Below are positions 17,076 to 26,255 of a stretch of 64,000 bases of DNA, in pieces (positions within the stretch are counted from its first letter, which is position 1; each line of letters opens with the position of its first letter). Under the pieces are notes generated by a model. It worked only from the letters and a program-made list of their open reading frames with translations. It was not told the origin of the DNA and did not search any database. Origin of the DNA: Pseudoalteromonas citrea (lineage in GTDB: Bacteria > Pseudomonadota > Gammaproteobacteria > Enterobacterales > Alteromonadaceae); contig NZ_AHBZ03000025.1 in assembly GCF_000238375.3 (NCBI RefSeq), positions 1 through 64,000 on the forward strand, given 5' to 3'. Both the position numbers and the translations under genes were made by a program.

Positions 17076-17723
17076 ATGGTTAAAGTTTGGGATGGTTTTA
17101 TTAGAGGGTTTCATTGGTTGCTGGTGGTTGGCATTGTGGTTTTATATATCAGCGGTGATGAAGGATGGTTAGATTTACACTTTGTCACCGGCTATGTTCT
17201 TTTGGCACTGATGCTAACTCGCGTCATATGGGGAGTTTTTGGCAGTAGTACCGCTCGGCTCTCGGCATTGTTTCATTCACCGAAAGCGATTATAAGTGCT
17301 TTATTAAAAGACCAACCAGCTACAGGGCACAATCCGGCGGGGAGTGTGATGATATTAGTCTTTTTTACACTCATATTTATTCAGTTATTGAGTGGGTTAA
17401 TGAGCAGTGACGACATTTTGGTTGAAGGGCCGTTGGTGCAGTATGTGCCATATGCGTGGGTTGAACTCGCAAATGACTTACATCGAGATAACATTGATCT
17501 GTTGCTCTTAGCAATTGGATTGCATATTAGTGCGATTATATTTTATAGGATAAAAGGGAAAAAACTGGTTAAGACGCTGATCACAGGGCATACCACAGAT
17601 TCTGTAAGTAAACCGCATATGCGCTCTGGGAAATTAGCCTATATAGTGTTTATTGTTTTGGCAGCTTCGCTATTGCTTTTATGGGGTCAAGAGCCTCTTT
17701 TGGCTTTATGGAGCGTGGATTAA
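17076..17723 (+). CDS. Cytochrome b561-type membrane protein
   Basis: A 215-residue, four-to-five-helix inner-membrane b-type cytochrome (Ni/Fe-hydrogenase b-subunit-like group). Likely haem-ligand histidines lie in RGFHWLL, DLHFVTGY, NDLHRDN and GLHISA. ATG 17076 is preferred because AGAGGGG precedes it. It probably passes electrons between the quinone pool and a c-type partner; cytochrome c' is encoded convergently next door. Confidence 0.8.
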   Translation: MVKVWDGFIRGFHWLLVVGIVVLYISGDEGWLDLHFVTGYVLLALMLTRVIWGVFGSSTARLSALFHSPKAIISALLKDQPATGHNPAGSVMILVFFTLIFIQLLSGLMSSDDILVEGPLVQYVPYAWVELANDLHRDNIDLLLLAIGLHISAIIFYRIKGKKLVKTLITGHTTDSVSKPHMRSGKLAYIVFIVLAASLLLLWGQEPLLALWSVD

Positions 17724-17732
17724 TTATTGAAT

Positions 17733-17754
17733 AAACGGTGTATTGGCACCGTTT
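17733..17754. terminator. Terminator between cytochrome genes
   Basis: AAACGGTG / CACCGTTT, 8-bp arms with a 6-nt loop followed by TATCTTTT, between the convergent cytochrome genes. Confidence 0.65.
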
Positions 17755-17777
17755 TATCTTTTCAATCTTGCTAAGTA

Positions 17778-18227
17778 TTAATCTTTAAAAGATTTATGGC
17801 AATCTTTACAGCCTTTAGCCCAGTTCCTAAATGCAGGTGTAATGATTTTCTTGTCGCCAGATTGTGCCGCAACGGCTAACGCTTGTGCATATTTTGCAAA
17901 TTTTTGCGCTTTTTCATCAAATTTAGCGCGCTCACTCCAAACTGCTGCTAATGCGCCGGTATCACCTTTGTCTGAGCCTTTAGTAAATGCTTCCCATGGC
18001 ATGCTTGACAATGTTGCTGCATTATTTGCGCGTTGTGCAAACTTCTGCGCATCAAAAGGTACCTTACCTTTAAGCATGTCACCCATATCACCAATTTGAT
18101 AGCGGATCAGCTGGAATGCAGCTTTTCTATATTCAATAGCATCTTCTGGTGCTTCAAAGAGAGAATTTGCCGCTACATTAGCAGAAAGTGCACTCAATAC
18201 AGCACCTATCATGATTAGTTTTTTCAT
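17778..18227 (-). CDS. Cytochrome c' (periplasmic)
   Basis: A 149-residue exported protein: signal peptide MKKLIMIGAVLSALSANVAA, then a four-helix bundle with the single haem site CKDCH near the C-terminus (about residues 140-144), as in cytochrome c' / c556. The family binds NO or takes part in electron transfer. AGGGG precedes ATG. The facing cytochrome b561 gene suggests a functional pair. Confidence 0.85.
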   Translation of the reverse strand: MKKLIMIGAVLSALSANVAANSLFEAPEDAIEYRKAAFQLIRYQIGDMGDMLKGKVPFDAQKFAQRANNAATLSSMPWEAFTKGSDKGDTGALAAVWSERAKFDEKAQKFAKYAQALAVAAQSGDKKIITPAFRNWAKGCKDCHKSFKD

Positions 18228-18605
18228 ATTTTGCCCCTTGTTTGGTATGACTTAATGTTTTACGTAAAAGCGTAAGAAAAGGCAAGTTGTATGCGTTAAC
18301 CGATTGTATGGACCTTTATTAGGGTATTACAGCCCTTGATTTCAATTTAATGACAAGAACATTTACATTTTTTTACAATGGTAAGTCTATTTAAATCAGT
18401 TGTTTGGCTTTTATTTTTGCTTTGTTGTAAATGCTGGGTTTCTTTTGTTTGTATTTACTGTTGATTGTGTTGGTACTTTCACACTATATTAATGACCCTT
18501 CTCATTGGTCGAATAAAATCAACAAATACGACAATTTGCAATGCGATATTTAACAACAAAGACGCCAACTGTTAAATCAGTTAACAACAAGTCCTAGGGG
18601 AAATT
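18228..18605. other. Promoter region of the S8 protease
   Basis: About 380 bases without a gene between divergent cytochrome c' and protease genes. It is AT-rich, with a T/G-rich part around 18400-18480. It must hold both promoters. No clear operator palindrome was found. Confidence 0.4.
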
Positions 18606-21600
18606 ATGTCTAATAAGATTAGAGTGTCAGCTATTGCAGCTGCTGTAAGTATGGCCGTATTGAGTTCAAGCGCTATGGCTGCTCCTGAACTAGGTAAGCT
18701 AGTTCAACCTGAGGTAGCGGGTGTTACACAATATTCTGTAACAAAAACAGCCGTTTCAAAGACTCGTTATATTATTGAACTAGAAGATGCGCCACTGGCA
18801 ACTTATCGAGGAGAAATTTCAGGTCTCGCGGCAACATCTGCACTGGCGACCGGTGATAGCAAAATTAATCTGCATTCTAAATCAGCTCGACAATATGGAA
18901 GTTACCTGAAAGCTAAGCAACTACAAGTGGCGCAATCCATTGCAAACGCTAGTGGCACAAAAGTAACTCAAACTTTTGATACACTTTTTAATGGCTTAGT
19001 TGTAGAAGGTAAAGCGGGTCAACTTGATTCTTTACGGTCTGTGCCTGGCGTTAAAAAGGTATTTTTAGATACTGAGTTTCATGCCTTAATGGATGCTTCC
19101 ATTGATGTGATAAAAGGTGTCGAGGCGTGGGAATCTTTGGGTGGTCGTTCTGCGGCAGGTAAGGGGATTAAAGTTGCAGTTATTGATTCGGGTATTCGTC
19201 CTGAAAACCCAATGTTTTCTGATGAGGGCTTCGTAGCACCAGAATTTACTGATGAGCAGAAAGCTTACTTGTCATCTAATCCAGACTATTGTCGCTCAGA
19301 CGCTGGCGATGCAAGTTTCTGTAATAACAAACTTATTGTTGCACGTTCATTTACTCCAACGCCATCAGGATTGCACCCAGATGAATATATGACTCCACTG
19401 GGATATGATGCTCATGGAACACACGTAGCTGGTACAGCCGTTGGTAACCCTGTTGAAATAACTTATCAAGGGACTGACGTTGCGATTTCAGGGGTAGCTC
19501 CTGCAGCTTACCTAATGGCTTATAAAGCGCTATGGCATAGAGAGAATGGTCGTGCTAGCGGTATGACATCAGCTCTAATGGGAGCGCTTGACGCCGCTGT
19601 TAAAGATGGTGCTGATGTAATAAATAATTCTTGGGGTGGTGGTGCTGGTGCAAACCCAGCTTCGAGTGCTTATGGTGGTTTATTTAAAGCAGCAGAAGAA
19701 GCGGGTGTCGTAGTTGTAACCGCAGCTGGTAATGATGGAAATGGTGCACAAACAATCGGTTGTCCTAGTTGTATTGAGTCAGGAATTACAGTTGCTAATA
19801 CACAAACAGGTCGCTTTTTCTCGCAAGTTATCGATATTGATGGTGTATCCTATTTAAGTAGCGAAGGTAGCAATAGTTTACTAAAAGAAACGCTAGAACT
19901 GCCAATTGTTGCAGCGCATTTTCAAGAGCCTGAAAACTTTGAAGGATGTAATGAATATGCTGAAGGGGTAAGCTTTGCTAACTCTGTAGCGTTAGTCTCT
20001 CGGGGAGCTTGCGCATTCTCTGCAAAAGCTAAAAACGCAGCGGCTGCAGGCGCTGAGGCGATTATTATTCATAATAACCGACCTGGTGGCGCCATGGGTA
20101 TGTCTATGGATGATGCAACTATTCCAGCATCAGCTTTAAGCCAAGAAGATGGTGAAGCTGTTGTCGCACTATTAAAACAAGCTGAAGAATCCATTGTTGC
20201 GACACTTGATCCACAGGTAACTAAAACAGTACTCACTAAATTTACAGATGCCGTCAATTCTTCAAGTTCTCGAGGCCCAAATGGCGAACCTAGCTTCTTA
20301 AAGCCTGACATCGCTGCACCGGGTACCGATATTCTATCTGCATATTCACCAGATGAAGGTAACGGCATTACATTTAGAGCTATTTCAGGCACGAGTATGG
20401 CCAGTCCTCATGTTGCAGGCGCAGCTGCACTTATGAAGCAAGCCCATCCTGAGTGGAACGCAATCGAAATTAAAACCGCCTTAATGAGTACTTCTAAAAT
20501 GGAAGGCCTCCATAAGGAAGACGGTGAAACTAAAGCCGATGCCTTTGATGTAGGTGCTGGCCGTTTAGATGTGCCAAGTGCATTAGATGCAGCAGTCACA
20601 TTCAAGCATGGATCTTTTGCGGATCCAAATTGTTTATCAGCATGTAGCTTTACTAATACTTTAAAAAATATGGGTGAAGAAGCGGGTGAATGGACTGCGA
20701 AAGTGGTTACCGATATGGATGGCGCAGTAGTTACGGTGTCACCTTCAACATTAGCGCTGGAAGCGGGAGAGGAGGCTGAGTTTAATTTAGACATCGATAC
20801 CTCATTCAATGCACAGAAAGGCTGGAACTTTGGTCATGTAGTGTGGACTCACACAACAGGTAAAGTGGCGCATTTACCATATGCCATTTACGATAATGAG
20901 GCCTCAGATGCTTATGTGCTAAACGCCACCGTTGAGTCCAACTCTGCAAACAGTTATACACCAACAAAAGCGGCAGTTACTTTTGAAAATGCTGTATTTG
21001 ATAGTGAGTTTAGTGTTGCGGTTAAATTAGAAGAGGGTGCTGAGTTCTTAAAAGGTGCTGATGTTTCTCAGTCAGTTACAGGTGGGGAAGGTCAGGTATC
21101 GGTTGACCATGTTAGCAATACTATAAACTGGACAGGAGCCGTTGATAAAGCCTCTTTTGATATCGTTGAAAAAGTAAATCTTGGAAACTTTACATTATCT
21201 GATAAAGGCTTAAACCCGTATGCCTGTACTGGTGAGTGTGACGAGTTTGGTGCAACGTTTAATGCTGAATTCACGTTTGCTGGTAAAGAGTATACTTCAT
21301 TCACGGTATCAGATAATGGTTTCATAGCGGTAGGCTCAGATGCAGACTTAACACTTGGACATACACCAACAGCTTTACCTGATGGCACAGCACCAAACGG
21401 TATTATTGCGCCTTTATGGTCTGACTTTGATTTAGAGGGCGGTGCAACGGGTGGTGGTCATTTATACGTGGCGGTTTCTACGAATCAGGATACAGGTCAA
21501 AAAACGCATATTGTTGAGTGGAATAAAGTCAAAGTATACGGAGATGATTCTGGGAATGAATATACATTCCAAGCGATTATTGTTGGAGGCACTGATCAAA

Positions 21601-22277
21601 TAAGCTTTAACTACATAGATGTTCCAGCCTTACCGGCAAGTTATAACGCGGGCGTAGAGTCGGTAAATGGGAAAATTGGTTCAGAATTAACCAGTGTGCC
21701 TACAGGTCTAGGTATGGGCACGGGTTATAGCATAGAAAGTGTACAAGGCGGCATTGTAGAACTCAATTATCAAATTGTTGCAAACAACCGCAGTAATTAT
21801 ACGGCTGATGATGTTGTAGTCACTGATGAAGAGCAAGCATTAAATATTAATGTACTTGCTAACGATTTAGGTGAATCTCGCTTTAAAATGGAAGCACACG
21901 CGAGCTCTTCTGCTGCGACTGAAACAGAAGAGTTCTTGGTGAAAAAAGGTGTTCGTTTAGAAGCTAACCTACAAACCTCTTCGGTCACGGTCGTGTCAGC
22001 ACCAAGTAATGGTACGGCTACGGTTAAAGACGATGGCACTATTGATTATGTACCATCGAGTGGCTTCGCAGGCGCTGATAGCTTTACGTATACTGTAAGA
22101 GATGCATCAGGGCTTAAATCTGATGAAACAACAGTAGAAGTTACGGTTAATGATACTATAGCTGATGTAACACCAGTAACATTACCTGAATCTAACAGTT
22201 CATCTTCAGGTTCTTTAGCATGGTTAGCGCTGCTTGCCGCTCCATTTGCTGCGCTACGTCGTCGCAAACAAAAGTAA
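18606..22277 (+). CDS. Secreted S8 (subtilisin-like) serine protease with C-terminal sorting tail
   Basis: A 1223-residue exported protease. Order: signal peptide (1-25, AMA cleavage), inhibitor-I9 propeptide (about 50-150), subtilase domain with Asp194 (AVIDSGI), His270 (AHGTHVAGT) and Ser597 (SGTSMASPHVAG), a PA domain inserted at about 400-520 (FEGCNEY to AGAEAIIIHNN), a Fn3-like domain, a beta-rich region, then a bacterial Ig/cadherin-like domain (about 1110-1190). The tail has GSLAWLALLAAPFAALRRRK, a hydrophobic helix plus arginines like the GlyGly-CTERM/rhombosortase signal, though with SG rather than GG. It probably degrades extracellular protein for nutrition. AGGGG precedes ATG. Confidence 0.95.
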   Translation: MSNKIRVSAIAAAVSMAVLSSSAMAAPELGKLVQPEVAGVTQYSVTKTAVSKTRYIIELEDAPLATYRGEISGLAATSALATGDSKINLHSKSARQYGSYLKAKQLQVAQSIANASGTKVTQTFDTLFNGLVVEGKAGQLDSLRSVPGVKKVFLDTEFHALMDASIDVIKGVEAWESLGGRSAAGKGIKVAVIDSGIRPENPMFSDEGFVAPEFTDEQKAYLSSNPDYCRSDAGDASFCNNKLIVARSFTPTPSGLHPDEYMTPLGYDAHGTHVAGTAVGNPVEITYQGTDVAISGVAPAAYLMAYKALWHRENGRASGMTSALMGALDAAVKDGADVINNSWGGGAGANPASSAYGGLFKAAEEAGVVVVTAAGNDGNGAQTIGCPSCIESGITVANTQTGRFFSQVIDIDGVSYLSSEGSNSLLKETLELPIVAAHFQEPENFEGCNEYAEGVSFANSVALVSRGACAFSAKAKNAAAAGAEAIIIHNNRPGGAMGMSMDDATIPASALSQEDGEAVVALLKQAEESIVATLDPQVTKTVLTKFTDAVNSSSSRGPNGEPSFLKPDIAAPGTDILSAYSPDEGNGITFRAISGTSMASPHVAGAAALMKQAHPEWNAIEIKTALMSTSKMEGLHKEDGETKADAFDVGAGRLDVPSALDAAVTFKHGSFADPNCLSACSFTNTLKNMGEEAGEWTAKVVTDMDGAVVTVSPSTLALEAGEEAEFNLDIDTSFNAQKGWNFGHVVWTHTTGKVAHLPYAIYDNEASDAYVLNATVESNSANSYTPTKAAVTFENAVFDSEFSVAVKLEEGAEFLKGADVSQSVTGGEGQVSVDHVSNTINWTGAVDKASFDIVEKVNLGNFTLSDKGLNPYACTGECDEFGATFNAEFTFAGKEYTSFTVSDNGFIAVGSDADLTLGHTPTALPDGTAPNGIIAPLWSDFDLEGGATGGGHLYVAVSTNQDTGQKTHIVEWNKVKVYGDDSGNEYTFQAIIVGGTDQISFNYIDVPALPASYNAGVESVNGKIGSELTSVPTGLGMGTGYSIESVQGGIVELNYQIVANNRSNYTADDVVVTDEEQALNINVLANDLGESRFKMEAHASSSAATETEEFLVKKGVRLEANLQTSSVTVVSAPSNGTATVKDDGTIDYVPSSGFAGADSFTYTVRDASGLKSDETTVEVTVNDTIADVTPVTLPESNSSSSGSLAWLALLAAPFAALRRRKQK

Positions 22278-22292
22278 CTTGAAATAGTTTGT

Positions 22293-22323
22293 AAAAACGC
22301 CAGTCATTGACTGGCGTTTTTTT
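22293..22323 (+). terminator. Terminator of the S8 protease gene
   Basis: AAAAACGCCAG / CTGGCGTTTTT, followed by more T, 16 bases after the stop codon. A classical intrinsic terminator. Confidence 0.9.
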
Positions 22324-22768
22324 ATGCTTGATTAATGTATCTTGATGATATTGTACAGGCGATATTTAATCCCTTTTATTCTAAATCTTTAAAAATCATG
22401 CCTCTTCGCATACTCCGGGTTGCCAAAAATATTTCAGCCAGTAGCGCTAAAAAAGCGCCCATCAATAACATCATCGCGGCAATAAAACAGCTTGAAAGTG
22501 TAATACCCACTGGGATGGTATAGAGGTGGGAAGTAAAGAGGAGCATGACTACAGCACAGACTAGTAAAGCACTCAACACACTCATGCTAAATGCAATATG
22601 AATACAGCGAGAACGCTTGAGCAGTGCACGCATCTCGGTACATAGTGATGTTTTCAAGGCATCATCTTGAGAGCTGTTGACCTTGCGGTCGAGCAATCTG
22701 GCTCGGTCGGTTATTCTAGCGAGTCGATTTGACAGTACGCCTAAAGTTGCGGCAATACCGGTAATAAG

Positions 22769-22776
22769 AAAAACTG
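22769..22776. repeat. Target-site duplication, left copy
   Basis: AAAAACTG directly abuts the left end of the insertion sequence. The same eight bases follow its right end at 24084-24091. Confidence 0.9.
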
Positions 22777-24083
22777 GACCCTGTAAATAATTCTGTGTAA
22801 CTGCTCTTAGTTACAAGTATTCAGTTAGTCGGTCTTCAAACATAATCATAAAACGGTTTAGAGCTTGCTTCCAGTTATGAATAGGCATTGTCCACCTCTT
22901 GGAAGCATCCATTATCGCTAAGTACACCACCTTGCTAGCGGATTCATCTGTCGGGAACAGTTTACGTTTCTTGGTCGCTTTTCTGATCACACTGTTCAGA
23001 GATTCAATAGCATTTGTCGTGTAGATAGCTTTACGAATATCTTGAGGGTAGCTAAATAGAGTATTGAGATTATCCCAATGAGCCGTCCAGGAGCGGCTGA
23101 TTTGAGGGTACTTTTCATCCCATTTATCACCAAAGTGCTCTAACGCCAACAGGGCTTCATCTTCCGTTGTTGCTTGATAGATTTCTTTTAAGTCAGCGGT
23201 AATTGCCTTGTAGTCTTTCCATGGGACGTATTTCATTGAGTTTCGCACCATGTGTACGATACAGAGCTGAATTTGAGTTTTTGGATAAACAGCGTTGATG
23301 GCATCAGGAAAGCCCTTCAGGCCATCTACACACGCGATGAGGATATCATTCACGCCTCGATTTTGAAGTTCGGTGAGCACGCTAAGCCAGAACTTCGCTC
23401 CTTCGGTTTCGGACATCCACATCCCAAGAAGTTCTTTCTGACCTTCCATATTTACGCCAAGTGCGAGATAAATGGCTTTGTTGATAACCTGTTTATTCTG
23501 GCGTACTTTCACGACGATGCAATCGAGATAAACGATGGGATAGACCGTATCAAGCGGGCGAGATTGCCACTCAACCACTTGTTCTAAAACAGCATCTGTA
23601 ACTTTAGATATTAGACTGGCGGAGATATCCGCATCGTACATTTCTTTGAATGTTGCGACGATTTCACGGGTGGTCATTCCTTTGGCATATAGGCTTAAGA
23701 TCTTGTCGTCCATCGATTGAAATCGGGTTTGATGTTTACGAACAAGCTTGGGTTCAAAGGACGCGTCACGGTCACGAGGGACTTCTAACTGGATCTCACC
23801 ATCGTCTGTAATTAGGCGTTTAGATGAGTAGCCATTTCGACTGTTACTATCGTTAGTTGGTGAGTTTTTTTCGTAACCGAGGTGCTCATTAAGTTCAGCA
23901 TTTAAGGCTGTCTCAACCGTCACCTTGGTTAACATTTTCCTAAAGTCATCAAGATCAGAAGGAGTCTTAATCGACTTAGCTGCTTCGCGAGCGAAGGCTT
24001 CTAGAGCTTTCTTATCCATATTGCTTATCCTCAGCCATTACTGGCTTAATTATAAGCAGATACACAATTTAAATTACAGGCTC
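22777..24083 (-). mobile_element. IS256-family insertion sequence, 1307 bp
   Basis: Ends are imperfect inverted repeats: left GACCCTGTAAATAATTCTGT, right (reverse complement) GAGCCTGTAATTTAAATTGT. An 8-bp direct repeat AAAAACTG flanks it, as expected for this family. One intact transposase gene fills the element. It sits inside a DUF2721 gene, so the insertion is recent enough that both gene halves and the duplication remain exact. Confidence 0.95.
22811..24019 (-). CDS. IS256-family transposase
   Basis: A full-length 402-residue Mutator-type transposase. The catalytic triad can be placed at Asp166 (VYLDCIVVKV), Asp232 (ACVDGLKGFPDA) and Glu339 (TTNAIESLNSVIRK); the conserved CIVHMVRNS segment is present. 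No stop or frameshift, so the element may still move. It cuts and joins the element's ends by the DDE mechanism. Confidence 0.95.
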   Translation of the reverse strand: MDKKALEAFAREAAKSIKTPSDLDDFRKMLTKVTVETALNAELNEHLGYEKNSPTNDSNSRNGYSSKRLITDDGEIQLEVPRDRDASFEPKLVRKHQTRFQSMDDKILSLYAKGMTTREIVATFKEMYDADISASLISKVTDAVLEQVVEWQSRPLDTVYPIVYLDCIVVKVRQNKQVINKAIYLALGVNMEGQKELLGMWMSETEGAKFWLSVLTELQNRGVNDILIACVDGLKGFPDAINAVYPKTQIQLCIVHMVRNSMKYVPWKDYKAITADLKEIYQATTEDEALLALEHFGDKWDEKYPQISRSWTAHWDNLNTLFSYPQDIRKAIYTTNAIESLNSVIRKATKKRKLFPTDESASKVVYLAIMDASKRWTMPIHNWKQALNRFMIMFEDRLTEYL

Positions 24084-24091
24084 AAAAACTG
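24084..24091. repeat. Target-site duplication, right copy
   Basis: AAAAACTG, identical to 22769-22776, abutting the right terminus of the insertion sequence. Confidence 0.9.
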
Positions 24092-24175
24092 GCGCGACAG
24101 CTGTTTGTATTACTTTTGCCATGGTCAATATACTTACAACATCGTTACTCATTACAACCCCTTTTTGTATTGATA

Positions 24176-24685
24176 TCACCAAATTACTTGGTCAATAATA
24201 TTTTCTTGCTCGCCAATCAGTGTTTTTACTACCGTGTTGGTCTTATCTAATAAAATAAGGCGAGGAATGCCTTTATTTGCATACTGTTGATATATCGTTC
24301 TCTCTGAATCCGCAACTAACTCAAACGGCAACGCAAAATCTTGATTAAATTTTTTGAGTGTTTCGCGCGTTTGCTCTCTGCCAATGGCAATAATTTGTAC
24401 TGTTGGGTCATTGATGATGGCTGAGGCTTTTAGTTCATTTAAGGTACGTAGTGAGTCAGAACACCAAGTCGCAAATAATAGTACTAATTTCTTTTTGTTT
24501 GGGTCTAGTGAGACCGGCTTATTATTTATATCAGTAAAGCCAGTGTGTTTGAAAACTTGCCCTTGCTTAATGTACGTTTCATATCCTTTATTACTGGCAA
24601 CCGGGGGGCTTGTTACGGCACTACAGCCAGTGAACACACCACACAGCAGTGCCCCAATAAGTACATTACTCGCTTTTTTGATCAT
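24176..24685 (-). CDS. Thioredoxin-like (TlpA-type) lipoprotein with CxxS site
   Basis: A 169-residue lipoprotein: lipobox FTGC (Cys21), then a thioredoxin-fold domain with LVLLFATWCSDSLRTLNEL and the cis-proline region KGIPRLILLDK. The active site reads Cys75-Ser-Asp-Ser78, so the second, resolving cysteine of the usual WCxxC is replaced by serine. That points to a monothiol role, a trapping role or loss of redox function, in the periplasm. It is followed by the IS-split DUF2721 gene in the same direction. Confidence 0.8.
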   Translation of the reverse strand: MIKKASNVLIGALLCGVFTGCSAVTSPPVASNKGYETYIKQGQVFKHTGFTDINNKPVSLDPNKKKLVLLFATWCSDSLRTLNELKASAIINDPTVQIIAIGREQTRETLKKFNQDFALPFELVADSERTIYQQYANKGIPRLILLDKTNTVVKTLIGEQENIIDQVIW

Positions 24686-24861
24686 TCTTGCTCTCCATGA
24701 TTATTTTAATTATTCATTCTTCGGTACGTACAACTTGTTAATTCAGTATAATGTGAGGTTGCCCACGACGTATACTTGTTTATTGTGACATGCTTTTTTA
24801 TCACCTTTTCATAAATAAACAGGTCAAGGGCTTAAATATAGGCTTAACAAAAGAGGAAAGA

Positions 24862-25299
24862 GTGCTGACATATTTAGGGTTGTTTTTCTCGGCTTTTAGC
24901 TCTGCGACATTATTACCGGGTACCTCCGAGGTGGTATTATCAGCGTTAGCAATCAACAGTCGTGAAGCACTACTTCAGTTATGGTTAGTGGCGACTTTAG
25001 GCAATGTATTGGGAAGTTGTGTGAACTACTGGCTCGGACTTAAAATGATGAGCTACCAACATAAATCATGGTTTCCGATTTCCCCGCAACAAGTCACGAA
25101 AGCGCAGCAATTGTTTGAACGATATGGTGTATGGAGCCTTTTTTTGGCATGGGTGCCAATTGTGGGCGATCCACTTACCCTCGTGGCTGGTCTGTGTAAG
25201 TTTCGATTTTGGCTTTTTTTGTTATTGGTTAGTATCAGCAAAGGTGCACGCTATGCCTTCATTTTATTCGGGGTAATGGGCGTTGAGCGGCTGATATAA
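24862..25299 (+). CDS. YqaA-like membrane protein (DedA/SNARE-associated fold)
   Basis: A 145-residue inner-membrane protein of the YqaA family with LPGTSEVVLSALA, a second hydrophobic region with NVLGSCVNYWLG, and the signature FERYGVWSLFLAWVPIVGDP. GTG 24862 is chosen because AGGA lies five bases upstream and homologues begin near LTYLGLF. Relatives in the DedA superfamily move lipids or maintain membrane potential; the role here is unknown. Confidence 0.85.
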   Translation: MLTYLGLFFSAFSSATLLPGTSEVVLSALAINSREALLQLWLVATLGNVLGSCVNYWLGLKMMSYQHKSWFPISPQQVTKAQQLFERYGVWSLFLAWVPIVGDPLTLVAGLCKFRFWLFLLLVSISKGARYAFILFGVMGVERLI

Positions 25300-25311
25300 A
25301 CTCACCGCTCA
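25284..25311. terminator. Hairpin between yqaA-like gene and folX
   Basis: TGAGCGG / CCGCTCA with a 14-nt loop, spanning the yqaA-like stop codon in a convergent gap of 18 bases. Possible shared terminator; T-run poor. Confidence 0.35.
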
Positions 25312-25317
25312 TAGCGC

Positions 25318-25677
25318 TTAGTTTTTCCAATCAAGCGTTAAAGACACTGAATCGGCAAAGCGTAATGCGTGTGGCTTATCGACTCTTACTTTCGCATAAG
25401 TCACAGTGGGGTGGCGATGGCACTCACTTAATATATCAGCGACGAGCTTTTCTAGAAGTAAAAAGTGCCCAGTTTCTACAATACCGATCACCGCTTTTGT
25501 TACTACTTTATAATTTAAAGCATGTTCGACTTCGTCACCACTGACACATGCTGTGTCTGCAGGGTAGTGGATCTCTATATTTAGCACGACATCTTGTTTT
25601 TTTTCTCGTTCTTCAGGGTTAAAGCCGATAAATGTTCGTAGCCTTAGATTGGTAATGTTGATGATCGCATTTTGCAT
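25318..25677 (-). CDS. folX: Dihydroneopterin triphosphate 2'-epimerase
   Basis: A 119-residue tunnelling-fold protein, last gene of a folM-folE-folX cluster. It looks closer to E. coli FolX than to FolB: IINITNLRLRTFIGFNPEER, HYPADTA, ALNYKVVTK, FLLLEKL and KPHALRFADSVSLTL. It would epimerise 7,8-dihydroneopterin triphosphate to the monapterin isomer. It lies nine bases after folE. Confidence 0.9.
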   Translation of the reverse strand: MQNAIINITNLRLRTFIGFNPEEREKKQDVVLNIEIHYPADTACVSGDEVEHALNYKVVTKAVIGIVETGHFLLLEKLVADILSECHRHPTVTYAKVRVDKPHALRFADSVSLTLDWKN

Positions 25678-25686
25678 AAACAGTCC

Positions 25687-26241
25687 TTAGTTTTTGACGA
25701 GTTGTAAAAACTCATTACGTGTTTTTGGGTCTTCTCGGAAGTTGCCGAGCATGACAGAGGTACGCATTTTTGAGTTTTGCTTCTCTACTCCGCGCATCAT
25801 CATACACATATGTTTTGCTTCAACAATGACCCCGACTCCTTTTGCACCGGTAACTTCTTCAACAGCCTTGGCAATTTGGTGGGTGAGCTGTTCTTGGATT
25901 TGAAACCGACGCGCGTACATATCAACAATTCGGGCAAATTTAGATAAACCGAGTACTTTACCATTGGGTATGTAGGCAATGTGGCAACGACCGACAAAAG
26001 GCAACAAGTGATGCTCACACATAGAATAAAGCTCAATGTCTTGGATCAGCACCATATCATCAGCGTCAGAGGTGAATACGGCGTTATTCGTTATTTCATC
26101 GAGGGTCTCTCGATAGCCTTTAGTAAGATACTCCATGGCTTTGGCGGCTCGTTTTGGCGTATCTAATAACCCTTCTCTATTACTATCTTCACCGACAGCT
26201 TCAATGATTTGGTGATAACTGTTTTTGAGTTCTTCGTGCAT
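25687..26241 (-). CDS. folE: GTP cyclohydrolase I
   Basis: A 184-residue enzyme converting GTP to 7,8-dihydroneopterin triphosphate. Zinc ligands are in [10 protein letters not shown] and in the CMMMRGVEK segment; [12 protein letters not shown] is the usual active-site helix. Placed between folM and folX on the same strand with short gaps, so it probably feeds tetrahydromonapterin synthesis as well as or instead of folate. A second folE may exist elsewhere; this window cannot say. Confidence 0.95.
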   Translation of the reverse strand: MHEELKNSYHQIIEAVGEDSNREGLLDTPKRAAKAMEYLTKGYRETLDEITNNAVFTSDADDMVLIQDIELYSMCEHHLLPFVGRCHIAYIPNGKVLGLSKFARIVDMYARRFQIQEQLTHQIAKAVEEVTGAKGVGVIVEAKHMCMMMRGVEKQNSKMRTSVMLGNFREDPKTRNEFLQLVKN

Positions 26242-26255
26242 AACAAATTCTCTAT

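Larger units (their letters stand above)
22376..24152 (-). pseudogene. DUF2721 membrane protein interrupted by IS256-family element
   Basis: The 5' part (24152 to 24084) encodes MSNDVVSILTMAKVIQTAVA then PVF. The rest (22768 to 22376) continues in frame with LITGIAATLGVLSNRLARIT and on to the stop. Removing the insertion and one 8-bp duplicate restores a 153-residue protein with three hydrophobic segments typical of DUF2721. As it stands the frame is cut after codon 23. A TTG at 22696 could start a 106-residue remnant, but that lacks the first helix. The gene lies 23 bases after the thioredoxin-like lipoprotein gene, so it was probably the second gene of that operon. Function unknown. Confidence 0.9.

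Noticed and set aside
20408-20809. Long minus-strand frames inside the S8 protease gene
   Set aside because: These are shadow frames of a well-supported gene, Ser/Ala/Pro-rich as expected from the reverse reading, with no ribosome sites.
22777-24083. Possible composite transposon or integron around the insertion sequence
   Set aside because: Only one copy of the element is present, with a simple 8-bp duplication and no cargo genes.
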